The notes under the pieces are model-generated. The model searched no databases and was not told the origin of the DNA. It saw only the letters and a program-made list of their open reading frames with translations. Shown piece by piece: positions 8,146-15,241 of a DNA stretch of 64,000 nt. Source of the stretch: Paucilactobacillus suebicus DSM 5007 = KCTC 3549 (GTDB lineage: Bacteria; Bacillota; Bacilli; Lactobacillales; Lactobacillaceae); assembly GCF_001434475.1 (NCBI RefSeq), contig NZ_AZGF01000003.1:1-64000 (forward strand), read 5' to 3'. A program made the position numbers and the translations under genes. Positions within the stretch are counted from its first letter, which is position 1; each line of letters opens with the position of its first letter.

Positions 8146-8174
8146 ATCTTATCATTTTCAATAAGAAGACTCAA
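8146..8174 (-). promoter_or_regulatory. gadB promoter
   Basis: On the minus strand, TTGAGT and TAAGAT are spaced by 17 bases, with an extended -10 TG. The start site would be about 60 bases before the gadB ATG. Confidence 0.6.
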
Positions 8175-8250
8175 TTTAGTAAGACTTTAGATGAACTAAA
8201 TTAACCTGGTAAGTATATAATTAACTAAAATGGTCAAAGGAGGAATTATA

Positions 8251-8520
8251 ATGACTCGCCCAATGCATCGTAAACATTATCGTGTTGATAACGATACAGA
8301 CCTTAATAATTTGATTAAAGACTTGAAAAAACGTGGATACGAGTGGTTTAGTCCAACTCTTGCCAACCAACCGATCAATATGCCATCAGTGGTTCATGTT
8401 GACCCGAACACAATGACCATCACAACGAGCGATATCCCCTTACTGAGTCAAGAAGATATCGATTACGATATTGTCAAATATACTAGCGGTGACAATCTGG
8501 ACTTGCCGGATGGTCGTTAA
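8251..8520 (+). CDS. small hypothetical protein, 89 residues
   Basis: I do not recognise the family. The protein is soluble, rich in Asp and Asn, and begins MTRPMHRKHYRVDNDTDLNN, then has KDLKKRGYEWFSPTLANQP and a C-terminal acidic end. There is no membrane segment or cysteine. The ATG at 8251 follows AAAGGAGG by seven bases, which decides it over the GTG upstream at 8230. The gene is divergent from gadB, and a TATAAT at 8216-8221 could be its -10 box. A terminator follows it. It is a real gene judging from the ribosome site and terminator; its function is unknown. Confidence 0.75.
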   Translation: MTRPMHRKHYRVDNDTDLNNLIKDLKKRGYEWFSPTLANQPINMPSVVHVDPNTMTITTSDIPLLSQEDIDYDIVKYTSGDNLDLPDGR

Positions 8521-8538
8521 AATCGTATCCACAGATAG

Positions 8539-8590
8539 AAAAACACGAGTGAACCGTCAGAAATAAATCTGATCGTCCACCCGTGTTTTT
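8539..8590 (+). terminator. terminator after the 89-residue protein gene
   Basis: A long hairpin has outer arms AAAAACACGAGTG and CACCCGTGTTTTT and a second inner stem. A run of T follows on the plus strand and a run of A precedes it, so it can act in both directions and may also end the small gene at 8589-8852. Confidence 0.8.
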
Positions 8591-8852
8591 ATTTAAGATA
8601 GCTTGTTGCCGTAATGCGTCGTCTTAACCTGAAAAAACTGTTAACAACAAATTTAACATTTTCTACTGTCATGAACAAAATTAGTTCACCGATTAGACAG
8701 ACGACTAATAGAAATGAAAATGCTTCGATTATTTTTTTAAAACCATTTGCAATGTATCCTAGTGATTGCTTCAAGTTGATGCCACCAATCATATATTTGT
8801 TCGCTGTTTGAAATATCTTGTTTATTATAGCACCGCCAGCCGACTTAACCAC
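8589..8852 (-). CDS. possible small membrane protein
   Basis: This is an open frame of up to 87 codons from a GTG at 8852. About residues 45-65 are hydrophobic (FSFLLVVCLIGELILFMTV), followed by a basic end (RLRRRITA), as in a single-pass membrane protein. There is no good ribosome site at the GTG. A TGCTATAAT extended -10 motif inside the 5' part suggests that transcription starts there and that the true start could be the methionine of NKYMIGGINLKQ. It is bounded by a shared terminator and the L,D-transpeptidase gene. I do not recognise it, and it could be non-coding. Confidence 0.4.
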   Translation of the reverse strand: MVKSAGGAIINKIFQTANKYMIGGINLKQSLGYIANGFKKIIEAFSFLLVVCLIGELILFMTVENVKFVVNSFFRLRRRITATSYLK

Positions 8853-8885
8853 TACCTTATCAAAATCTTAAATGATCTATTAGGA

Positions 8886-8912
8886 AAAAAATGGTTATTT
8901 GTTGAAAATAAC
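8886..8912 (-). terminator. weak terminator of the L,D-transpeptidase gene
   Basis: A 7-bp AT-rich stem (GTTATTT with AAATAAC) overlaps the stop codon and is followed on the minus-strand RNA by a run of seven U. It is weak because the stem is short and lacks GC. Confidence 0.4.
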
Positions 8913-10268
8913 GACTGGTGTACCAACGGAAACAGCCTTGTATAGCTTTGCTACAAATGCTGGTGGATTGTTGACACAACCGTGACTTCCGTGGGACAGG
9001 TACCAGTCTCCGCCATAGCGTGGTTGCCAAGGAGAATCATGTAATCCGACACCTGTGTCGTTCGCTGGCATCCAGTACTTTACTGGTTGAGAATAGTTGG
9101 CGCCGTGTAAAGTTGCATTTCTTTGTTTGCTCCAGATGTAATCGACGCCGGTGGGAGTTGATTTATGTTTAGTTGGATTGCCAGTGACAACATCTGAATC
9201 CATCACTAATTTACCCTTTTTATAAAAGTACTCATGTTGATTCTTAATATCAACCTCCACGTAGGTACTACCAATGTCTGTACCATTTCGATGGTAACCT
9301 CTACCAGTTGTAGCAACCCAACGATGAAAGTTTTTACCGTCATTAATGTTTTGACTTAACATTGTTAATTCTTGCTTTTTATCTACAGACCAGCCATAAA
9401 TGCCACCTTTAACGTCAACGGTTCCTTCTTTAGTGGATTTGAATTTATGATCCTTGCCGTACGTTGCATATTGATGATTGACCTGATCCAGGAATGTCTC
9501 TATTTTACTGGTATCGAGTTGAACATCGCCATTGTTTTCTTTAATCCAAGACTGTACCCGTTGTCGATTAACTTTGAGAGATTTATGGTCGTATATTTTA
9601 ATAGCGCCACTAACATTACCCATTTTAGTCATTTTGGATTTTGCTTGCTTAAATTTGGCCATATTTGTGGTCAATAACGGTTTAATGTACGTAGCGTTTA
9701 GCTTAACGGTATTTTGGTTATGATCCACACTAGTACTGATTGCCTTCGCCAGTCTGGTTGCACTAATTTGATTACCTTGATGTTGTTTGTGGGTAATCAA
9801 TTTACCGTTTCTATATGTTAAATACGCGTCCTTTGATGGTTGACGTTTTTGATTTAGCTTATCAGCGGTCTGTCGACTATATTGCTCCAGTGTTTTTTGA
9901 TTCAATAACGCACGACTATTGGGAATTGTTTGTGCATTGTTGGTTAGAACTTTAATCGGCCAATCCCAAGCATGCTGTTTTCTAGCGAGCTCTTTCAACG
10001 GTTGTTTAAAGTCTTTACGTATTCCAATTGTTTGTTGACTATCTTTAGCAACTATTTTGCCATTTTCCACCAGCGTCATTTGATTAGTTTTTAAGTGGTG
10101 AATTAAAATTTTATCTGCCTGATCAACACTTTTTCCAGCAATCTTAGTACCTAAAATTTCTGTGTGTGGCAGAAAATGACTATGATAATGAATTACACCA
10201 CCAAAATAAATAATTATCAAAACAATAATTCCCAATGCCACGTATCCGCGACTGTTCAACTTTCTCAT
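8895..10268 (-). CDS. L,D-transpeptidase (YkuD family)
   Basis: This is a cell-wall enzyme predicted to form or remodel 3-3 peptidoglycan cross-links, or attach groups to the stem peptide, outside the cell. The 457-residue protein has an N-terminal membrane anchor (GYVALGIIVLIIIYFGGVI, about residues 8-26). A middle region resembles the peptidoglycan-binding repeats that precede YkuD domains (about 40-310). The C-terminal YkuD domain has LHDSPWQPRYGG and the catalytic SHGSHGCVN with its cysteine. GGGAG precedes the ATG by eight bases. It stands alone as a monocistronic gene. Such enzymes are common in lactobacilli; the exact substrate is not visible. Confidence 0.9.
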   Translation of the reverse strand: MRKLNSRGYVALGIIVLIIIYFGGVIHYHSHFLPHTEILGTKIAGKSVDQADKILIHHLKTNQMTLVENGKIVAKDSQQTIGIRKDFKQPLKELARKQHAWDWPIKVLTNNAQTIPNSRALLNQKTLEQYSRQTADKLNQKRQPSKDAYLTYRNGKLITHKQHQGNQISATRLAKAISTSVDHNQNTVKLNATYIKPLLTTNMAKFKQAKSKMTKMGNVSGAIKIYDHKSLKVNRQRVQSWIKENNGDVQLDTSKIETFLDQVNHQYATYGKDHKFKSTKEGTVDVKGGIYGWSVDKKQELTMLSQNINDGKNFHRWVATTGRGYHRNGTDIGSTYVEVDIKNQHEYFYKKGKLVMDSDVVTGNPTKHKSTPTGVDYIWSKQRNATLHGANYSQPVKYWMPANDTGVGLHDSPWQPRYGGDWYLSHGSHGCVNNPPAFVAKLYKAVSVGTPVVIFNK

Positions 10269-10492
10269 CTTAAGTACTCCCTATGGTGCTTACCAATTAT
10301 TACAACAATATTACGTTAACATTTCATAGACGTAACATCAATGTTTTTTTATGATGGCGGTATTTTTTGTGAACATTGTCATAATTTAAGATTCGATAAC
10401 TTTCTTAAGATAAAGACTAATCTTTATGATAATCCTTATATAAATTTGCGCCGTAAATTCACAATTTCAACACTGGTGGAATGATAAAATAT

Positions 10493-10518
10493 CTTCGTTG
10501 TTTAAATTAACAAAGAAG
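10493..10518 (+). promoter_or_regulatory. hairpin covering a ribosome binding site
   Basis: The arms CTTCGTTGTT (10493-10502) and AACAAAGAAG (10509-10518) pair with one mismatch around a TAAATT loop. The second arm contains most of the AAGAAGG that serves the gene at 10528, so the fold would hide the ribosome site. An extended -10 (TGATAAAAT, 10482-10490) lies just upstream. Confidence 0.5.
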
Positions 10519-10527
10519 GTTATTAGT

Positions 10528-10962
10528 ATGTCACAATATAAGACATTTATTTTAAATTTTGATAATGGCGATCATTACACATTCAGTATGGCGGATACTA
10601 AGTTGGTATTTGCAGCTGTTACGCATGATTTTATGTACATTGATGGCTCGATTCATAATATTTTACACACATCATCTGTGTACTTAGAACTGCCAGTTGC
10701 TAAACTGCAACATATTATCAAAACAAACCTAAATCGATCGCTTACCCTTCAGCGACGCTTAGAAATTGGAGGCTTTGACTCAATTTCTTTTAGTGATAAA
10801 ACAATTGAAATTGGTAGTGGTCGAAACCATCCGAATGTTAAAATTGATGAAATTAGCGGAGTGAAACCGAAAAACACTGATAGATTTTTTGTAAACATTC
10901 ATCCGGAAAACGGGATTGATGTTGAAACTGGCGAAGTTGATGAACTAATTGCGGGTAAATAA
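10528..10962 (+). CDS. hypothetical protein, 144 residues
   Basis: I do not recognise the family. The product starts MSQYKTFILNFDNGDHYTF and is soluble, mixed alpha/beta in appearance, without cysteines, signal peptide or membrane segments. Its length and the alternating hydrophobic strands (DFMYIDGSIHNIL, RLEIGGFDSISFSDKTIEIG) suggest a small beta-rich domain. The ATG at 10528 is chosen over one at 10498 because AAGAAGG lies eight bases before it. That ribosome site is inside a predicted hairpin, which suggests translational control. The gene ends about 130 bases before a long hairpin shared with the convergent gene. Confidence 0.7.
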   Translation: MSQYKTFILNFDNGDHYTFSMADTKLVFAAVTHDFMYIDGSIHNILHTSSVYLELPVAKLQHIIKTNLNRSLTLQRRLEIGGFDSISFSDKTIEIGSGRNHPNVKIDEISGVKPKNTDRFFVNIHPENGIDVETGEVDELIAGK

Positions 10963-11092
10963 GATCAAAAAGTATTAAACACATGGTTGGTTCAAGATCC
11001 AGCGGTATCTACGAATATTACCAAAACTACTAATCTAGGCCTCAACTTATCTAGTTTAAACATTGCAAACACCGATTTCTGATCATATAAGC

Positions 11093-11137
11093 AAGAGACC
11101 CCAAACCAAAATTCAGGATTTTGGTTTGGGGTCTCTT
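11093..11137. terminator. 20-bp-stem hairpin between convergent genes
   Basis: AAGAGACCCCAAACCAAAAT is followed by a five-base loop and its perfect complement. It lies between the stops of the genes at 10528-10962 (+) and 11175-11885 (-). A classical T-run is missing on either side, so its role as a bidirectional terminator is inferred from position and stem strength. Confidence 0.65.
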
Positions 11138-11174
11138 ACATTATTTGAATAAAAATGCTGCTGTTACTCTCTTA

Positions 11175-11885
11175 TTAATTCCAATCATGGCTAGTTTGAA
11201 CAACCATATAGAGACGATCGTGGTTATCTCTGCCAGCTTTTTTACCAATATCCTTGAAACTGCCGCCAACCTGTTTCATACCGGTCATATCAAGTACTTC
11301 AGAATCATCGATATTGACGCTAAAGTACTGCTTTGCTAACGATAAAGCCAACTTGGTGTAGCCAGATTCATTCACAATTACTCGGCCACTATCATCAAAG
11401 GTGAAGACGTCATCATTGAATGGATCTTCTGGAATACCTCTTAAAATATTACTTTTTGCCTCGATCACTGCCACACCAGCTTCAATGATTAAGTAGATGT
11501 GATACTGATCATCCACCGCTTCAATTAATCTCAATGTGTGTTCTGGTAATTTATTGCCAATACCATCTAGAAACTCTGCACCCTCTGCTGCAACGGAGAA
11601 TTGGTGATTGCTGTAGATGTCACTTAAAACTCTTCTAGCCTGCCAATTAGATGTTTGGTACATTAATTGGTCTTCTTTAAATTTATTTTCTGAGTACATC
11701 TGACCATAATTAAAGTCTTTGTACAGTGTTGACCACATCTCATTCGTACTTGGTATTGGTTTTAGTTGTATTGTTTCTTCTTCCATTTCGTCAAGATTAG
11801 TATTTGTAAAGCTGCCAAGTGCGTATATTTTGCCAAAACGACTGTACTGATCCCTGATTCCCTGAAATAAATTATGTTGGTCCAT
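11175..11885 (-). CDS. hypothetical protein, 236 residues
   Basis: I do not recognise a family. The protein is soluble and acidic, starting MDQHNLFQGIRDQYSRFGKI. The middle part has LRLIEAVDDQYHIYLIIEAG and the end has a DDSEVLDMTG segment. There is no signal peptide, membrane helix or obvious catalytic motif. The ATG at 11885 is preferred over the GTG at 11894, because the GGGGTGA before it then works as a ribosome site. It is monocistronic, framed by two very stable hairpins at 11093-11137 and 11995-12040. Codon use looks like the neighbours, so I see no sign of recent transfer. Confidence 0.7.
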   Translation of the reverse strand: MDQHNLFQGIRDQYSRFGKIYALGSFTNTNLDEMEEETIQLKPIPSTNEMWSTLYKDFNYGQMYSENKFKEDQLMYQTSNWQARRVLSDIYSNHQFSVAAEGAEFLDGIGNKLPEHTLRLIEAVDDQYHIYLIIEAGVAVIEAKSNILRGIPEDPFNDDVFTFDDSGRVIVNESGYTKLALSLAKQYFSVNIDDSEVLDMTGMKQVGGSFKDIGKKAGRDNHDRLYMVVQTSHDWN

Positions 11886-11994
11886 GAAAATCACCCCAGT
11901 TTTAGTAGGTTACCCTACTTATTTTACACTTTTTAATTAATTTTGTTGTTCAACAACATTAACCGTGATTGGAATTCCTAGCTGATTTTCGGCC

Positions 11995-12040
11995 ATATAA
12001 GGCCCCCAAAACTAAAATTTTAGTTTTGGGGGCCTTATAT
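11995..12040 (-). terminator. 46-bp perfect palindrome after the dehydrogenase gene
   Basis: Bases 11995-12017 are the exact reverse complement of 12018-12040 with no loop base left over; the core is GGCCCCCAAAACTAAAA and its complement. It lies about 40 bases after the dehydrogenase stop and probably terminates that transcript. It also resembles the hairpin at 11093 in having C-rich then A-rich arms (CCCCAAA). Confidence 0.7.
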
Positions 12041-12078
12041 TTTAAGGGACAAAGATCCCCTATATCTTATAGATCAAT

Positions 12079-13119
12079 CTATGCAGGAATGATCATTGAC
12101 TTGATAACTTCACGATTGGTCATAGCTTGGTAAGCTGAATCAATATCATCGAGACTATACGATTTAGTGAAGACTTTGCCAGGATGAATATCACCGTCTA
12201 GCACAGCCTTTAGTAAAACTTGTTTATCGTAAGTTGTGACCGACGCAGGACCACCGGCAATGATAGTGTTTGTGTAAAATGACTGAGCCATATCCATCTT
12301 TGGTTCATGTGGAAGCCCCACACGGCCAATGATGGCACCTGGACGACCAAGCTTCATTGCTTCTTCGTTTGATTGTTCACTGCCGACACATTCCAACACT
12401 GCATCAACGCCGGCATTGTTTGTTAATTCTTTGACTTTGGCAACAGCATCATCCCCACGCTCTGCGATAATATCTGTAGCACCAAATTCAAGAGCTAGTT
12501 TTTGCCTGTCTTCATGGCGACTCATAGCAAAGATTCGCTTTGCTCCGCGCATCTTAGCCGCAATAACTCCGCATAGACCAACGGCACCGTCACCGATAAC
12601 CGCCACCGAATCACCCTTCTGGACGTTTGCTACGCGAGCGGCGTGATAACCAGTGGCCATCACGTCAGCTAAAGTTAGCAATGATTTAAGCATTTCTTCA
12701 CTGTAATCGTCTGGATTACCGGGGATTTTAACCAATGCCCATTCCCCGTGTTGGAACCGAATATATTCAGCTTGAACACCATTACTGAAGTTATCAGTAT
12801 GGTTTTGACAGTCACCATCAAAACCGGCAAGACAAGCAGCACAATGGCCACACCCGTGTGTAAATGGTGCAATAACGAAATCGCCAGTCTGAACCGTTGT
12901 AATGGCTGATCCAACTTCGGTAACGATACCGATTGCTTCATGACCGGAGTTTTCAGAATTTTCGGGAACATCGTCTAAACCACGATATGCCCACAAATCG
13001 GATCCACAGACACAGGTTCTAACGATCTTGATAATGACGTCGTCATCCTTTTGGATAGTTGGCATGTCAATATCCTTAACTTCAACTTTACCTGGTTTAA
13101 CAAAAATTGTTGATTTCAA
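12079..13119 (-). CDS. zinc-dependent medium-chain dehydrogenase
   Basis: This is a member of the MDR alcohol dehydrogenase family (346 residues), predicted to oxidise or reduce an alcohol/aldehyde or polyol with NAD(P). The catalytic zinc ligands are in RTCVCGSDLW and NSGHEAIGI. The structural zinc loop is GCGHCAACLAGFDGDC, and the Rossmann motif is SVAVIGDGAVGLCGV. The likely start is TTG at 13119, because AAAGGAG lies seven bases before it and a GTG at 13128 would overlap that site. It has its own promoter (13196-13224) and ends before a 46-bp palindrome. Substrate cannot be told from the sequence; related proteins are often annotated as threonine or alcohol dehydrogenase-like. Confidence 0.92.
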   Translation of the reverse strand: MKSTIFVKPGKVEVKDIDMPTIQKDDDVIIKIVRTCVCGSDLWAYRGLDDVPENSENSGHEAIGIVTEVGSAITTVQTGDFVIAPFTHGCGHCAACLAGFDGDCQNHTDNFSNGVQAEYIRFQHGEWALVKIPGNPDDYSEEMLKSLLTLADVMATGYHAARVANVQKGDSVAVIGDGAVGLCGVIAAKMRGAKRIFAMSRHEDRQKLALEFGATDIIAERGDDAVAKVKELTNNAGVDAVLECVGSEQSNEEAMKLGRPGAIIGRVGLPHEPKMDMAQSFYTNTIIAGGPASVTTYDKQVLLKAVLDGDIHPGKVFTKSYSLDDIDSAYQAMTNREVIKSMIIPA

Positions 13120-13195
13120 ATTTAGCACTCCTTTTGAATGACTGAGTATTGAATTGCAAATTAATGGTCTAAAGTTCAGATAATTACAAAGAAAT

Positions 13196-13224
13196 TGTAT
13201 ACCTTTGAGTAAGCTTTAAGTCAA
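13196..13224 (-). promoter_or_regulatory. promoter of the dehydrogenase gene
   Basis: On the minus strand, TTGACT and TATACA are spaced by 17 bases, about 75 bases before the TTG start. Confidence 0.7.
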
Positions 13225-13239
13225 GATGTTTATTGATTT

Positions 13240-13617
13240 TTATTTTGGTGTGACGATGACGGTTGCACTGATTGGTCCTTCTGCAACCATCGGTGGTAGG
13301 TAAGAACTGCCATCATACTTACTTTCATACGCAGCATTAATTTTGTCAGTTAACTCGGCGTCGTTGATAATTGGTGCAAAGTTAACTTGATATTCATGGC
13401 CGGCCAAACTGATTTTACCGGCTTTTTGGGTGATTGCTGAGTTGTACCATTTGGATTTTTGACCGTTCCAGGCACGAATATAAAGTCCATCGTCTACTAC
13501 AACCGACCAAATCCATGTCGGGGTACCAAACGTCTTGCCGTCATCGTAGTATGGTGAAACGTGAAAATCGTCTGCTTGTTTAAATTTACTTAATTGTTCT
13601 GAAGTCCATTCACTCAT
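13240..13617 (-). CDS. DUF2255 family protein
   Basis: A 125-residue soluble protein of the DUF2255 type, recognised by WTSEQLSKFKQADDFHVSPY, GTPTWIWSVVVDDGLYIRAW and YNSAITQKAGKISLAGHEY. This family has a nitroreductase-like or pyridoxamine-oxidase-like split-barrel look and often lies near LysR regulators and oxidoreductases. No reaction has been assigned to it as far as I know. It begins one base after the acetyltransferase stop, so the two form an operon facing away from the LysR gene. The ATG at 13617 is preceded by AAGGAGAG. Confidence 0.85.
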   Translation of the reverse strand: MSEWTSEQLSKFKQADDFHVSPYYDDGKTFGTPTWIWSVVVDDGLYIRAWNGQKSKWYNSAITQKAGKISLAGHEYQVNFAPIINDAELTDKINAAYESKYDGSSYLPPMVAEGPISATVIVTPK

Positions 13618-13618
13618 A

Positions 13619-14161
13619 TTAATCTCTCCTTACAATTTTTCTGATCTCTTTAGCTGGTACTCCGGCCACAACCGTATTATCGGGGACGTCTTTAGTCACC
13701 ACCGCTCCGGCACCAACAATTGAATTTCTTCCAATTGTAACGCCGGGGAGAACAATTGCTCGTGCTCCAATCCATGCGTTTTGTAAAACATGAATTGAGC
13801 TAACCAACAATTCCCGCCGATTGTCTGGATCAGGGTCATGATTGACCGTAATCAGTGACGCACCGGGTCCAATTAGAACATTATCTTCCAATTTGATACC
13901 GCCTAGATCTGTCATTTGAACATTAGCGTTTAACAAAACATTGTTTCCAAATTCAATTCCAGCACCATAATCAGTGGAAAAAGGTAACTTCATCTGTAGA
14001 TCTTTTGGAGCTGGTCGTCCTGTAATTTCTGAGATAAACTGCGCAATCATTTTGGCTGAATCTGCATTTGCATTCATATCTCTTACTAGCCTTTGATTAC
14101 GATTAATTGTGGCTCGACGGTCTGCAAGATCGGTTGCGGTTAATCTGACTGTTTTGTTAAT
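13619..14161 (-). CDS. maltose/galactoside O-acetyltransferase-type hexapeptide protein
   Basis: This is a left-handed beta-helix acyltransferase (about 180 residues) that would move an acetyl group from acetyl-CoA to a sugar or similar hydroxyl compound. The N-terminal helical part has INRNQRLVRDMNANA. The hexapeptide repeats run from GIEFGNNVLLNANVQM to IGRNSIVGAGAVVTKDVPD and end in VVAGVPAKEIR, with the likely catalytic histidine in TVNHDPDPDNRR. The start is uncertain. AGAGGAG sits nine bases before an ATT at 14161, while the nearest standard codon (TTG, 14170) directly touches it, and a GTG lies at 14197. I list the ATT start. It forms an operon with DUF2255 and is divergent from LysR. 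Confidence 0.85.
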   Translation of the reverse strand: MNKTVRLTATDLADRRATINRNQRLVRDMNANADSAKMIAQFISEITGRPAPKDLQMKLPFSTDYGAGIEFGNNVLLNANVQMTDLGGIKLEDNVLIGPGASLITVNHDPDPDNRRELLVSSIHVLQNAWIGARAIVLPGVTIGRNSIVGAGAVVTKDVPDNTVVAGVPAKEIRKIVRRD

Positions 14162-14197
14162 GTAAATCAACTCCTCTCTGAAGTGTATCGACAACAC

Positions 14198-14294
14198 ATT
14201 GATAAGCTTATTTTAAAGATATAAGATGATTATGTTAAATACCTATTGATAATGGTTAACTATACGTTTTAACTATCGATTGGAGGAATTAGTG
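14198..14294. promoter_or_regulatory. divergent control region, acetyltransferase/LysR
   Basis: The octamer TTAACTAT occurs at 14256-14263 and again at 14269-14276, a 13-bp period, just before the LysR ribosome site. LysR proteins usually bind the region between their own gene and the divergent target, so these repeats are candidate operator parts. I see no clear sigma-A promoter pair. Confidence 0.35.
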
Positions 14295-15173
14295 ATGGAA
14301 ATTAGGGTTTTACGCTACTTTGTATCAGTTGCGCAAACACATAATATGTCTGAAGCTGCCCGGATATTGCACGTGTCACAGCCGACATTGTCACGTCAGA
14401 TTGCTGATTTAGAGGTGGAAGTTGGTGGTCCCCTATTTGAACGACGATCACGTGAAATGGTTTTAACCGCAACCGGTAGATATTTACTGTCAAAGGCGAA
14501 CACGATTCTTTCGTTGGTTGATAAAACGACTACTAATTTACAAGCTCAACAAGTTGATATATCTGGCAGTTTGGATATTGGATCAGGAGAAAGTGAAAAT
14601 TTGGATGCTTTAATGAAGCTACTGGCACACTTTCAGTATGATTATCCTAATGTCACGATTCATCTACATACGGGTAACGCTATGACAACGGAAAACCAAC
14701 TCGAAAATGGATTGCTTGACCTAGGTGTTACGATGGGCCGGCGAGATCTCCGTTCTTTTGATTCGTTAAAATTACCACAACAAAATCGTTGGGGTGTAAT
14801 TATGCGAAAAGATAGCCAGTTGGCACAAAAAAGCAGTGTTGTGCCCACCGATCTGATTAATTTACCAATTTTTGTTTCGGAGCAAGCCATGCAGCGTGAC
14901 TTTTTTGCGGACTGGTGGAGAAACGTCAAAGATTCTATCAATGTGATCGGTACTTACGACTTGCTCTACAATTCAACGTTATTAGTTCGTGCAAGAAAAT
15001 GCTATGCAATTGCATTTGACGGACTGCTTAGCGGCAATATGGCTAAAGATTTAACATTTCGACCACTTCAACCTGAACTTAACGAACCAATTAATATAAT
15101 TTGGTCGAAAAATCAACAATTATCACCAATTACTGCCCTATTTTTGAAGAGGCTACGGGCCGCTTTCGGATGA
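14295..15173 (+). CDS. LysR-family transcriptional regulator
   Basis: A DNA-binding regulator of 292 residues. The N-terminal winged helix-turn-helix is plain: MEIRVLRYFVSVAQTHNMSE, then AARILHVSQPTLSRQIADLE and GGPLFERRSREMVLTATG. The rest is the periplasmic-binding-like effector domain (about residues 90-290). The ATG at 14295 is used because GGAGG lies eight bases before it and the family starts with this sequence; a TTG at 14280 keeps the frame open further. It points away from the acetyltransferase-DUF2255 pair and most likely controls that pair and itself. The effector is unknown. A bidirectional terminator follows. Confidence 0.93.
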   Translation: MEIRVLRYFVSVAQTHNMSEAARILHVSQPTLSRQIADLEVEVGGPLFERRSREMVLTATGRYLLSKANTILSLVDKTTTNLQAQQVDISGSLDIGSGESENLDALMKLLAHFQYDYPNVTIHLHTGNAMTTENQLENGLLDLGVTMGRRDLRSFDSLKLPQQNRWGVIMRKDSQLAQKSSVVPTDLINLPIFVSEQAMQRDFFADWWRNVKDSINVIGTYDLLYNSTLLVRARKCYAIAFDGLLSGNMAKDLTFRPLQPELNEPINIIWSKNQQLSPITALFLKRLRAAFG

Positions 15174-15198
15174 GATTATACAAAGTTGTTATCGTTCA

Positions 15199-15227
15199 AA
15201 AAAAGCATCCTTTCTGGATGCTTTTTT
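15199..15227. terminator. bidirectional terminator, LysR gene / sufB
   Basis: AAAAAAGCATCC and GGATGCTTTTTT form a perfect 12-bp stem with a five-base loop between the convergent stops of the LysR gene and sufB. T-runs exist in both directions. Confidence 0.92.
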
Positions 15228-15241
15228 GGTTATAGTTTCGC

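Noticed and set aside
8614-8811. 65-codon frame on the plus strand opposite the possible small membrane protein
   Set aside because: It has no ribosome site or promoter and follows directly a terminator; I favour the minus strand, with low confidence.
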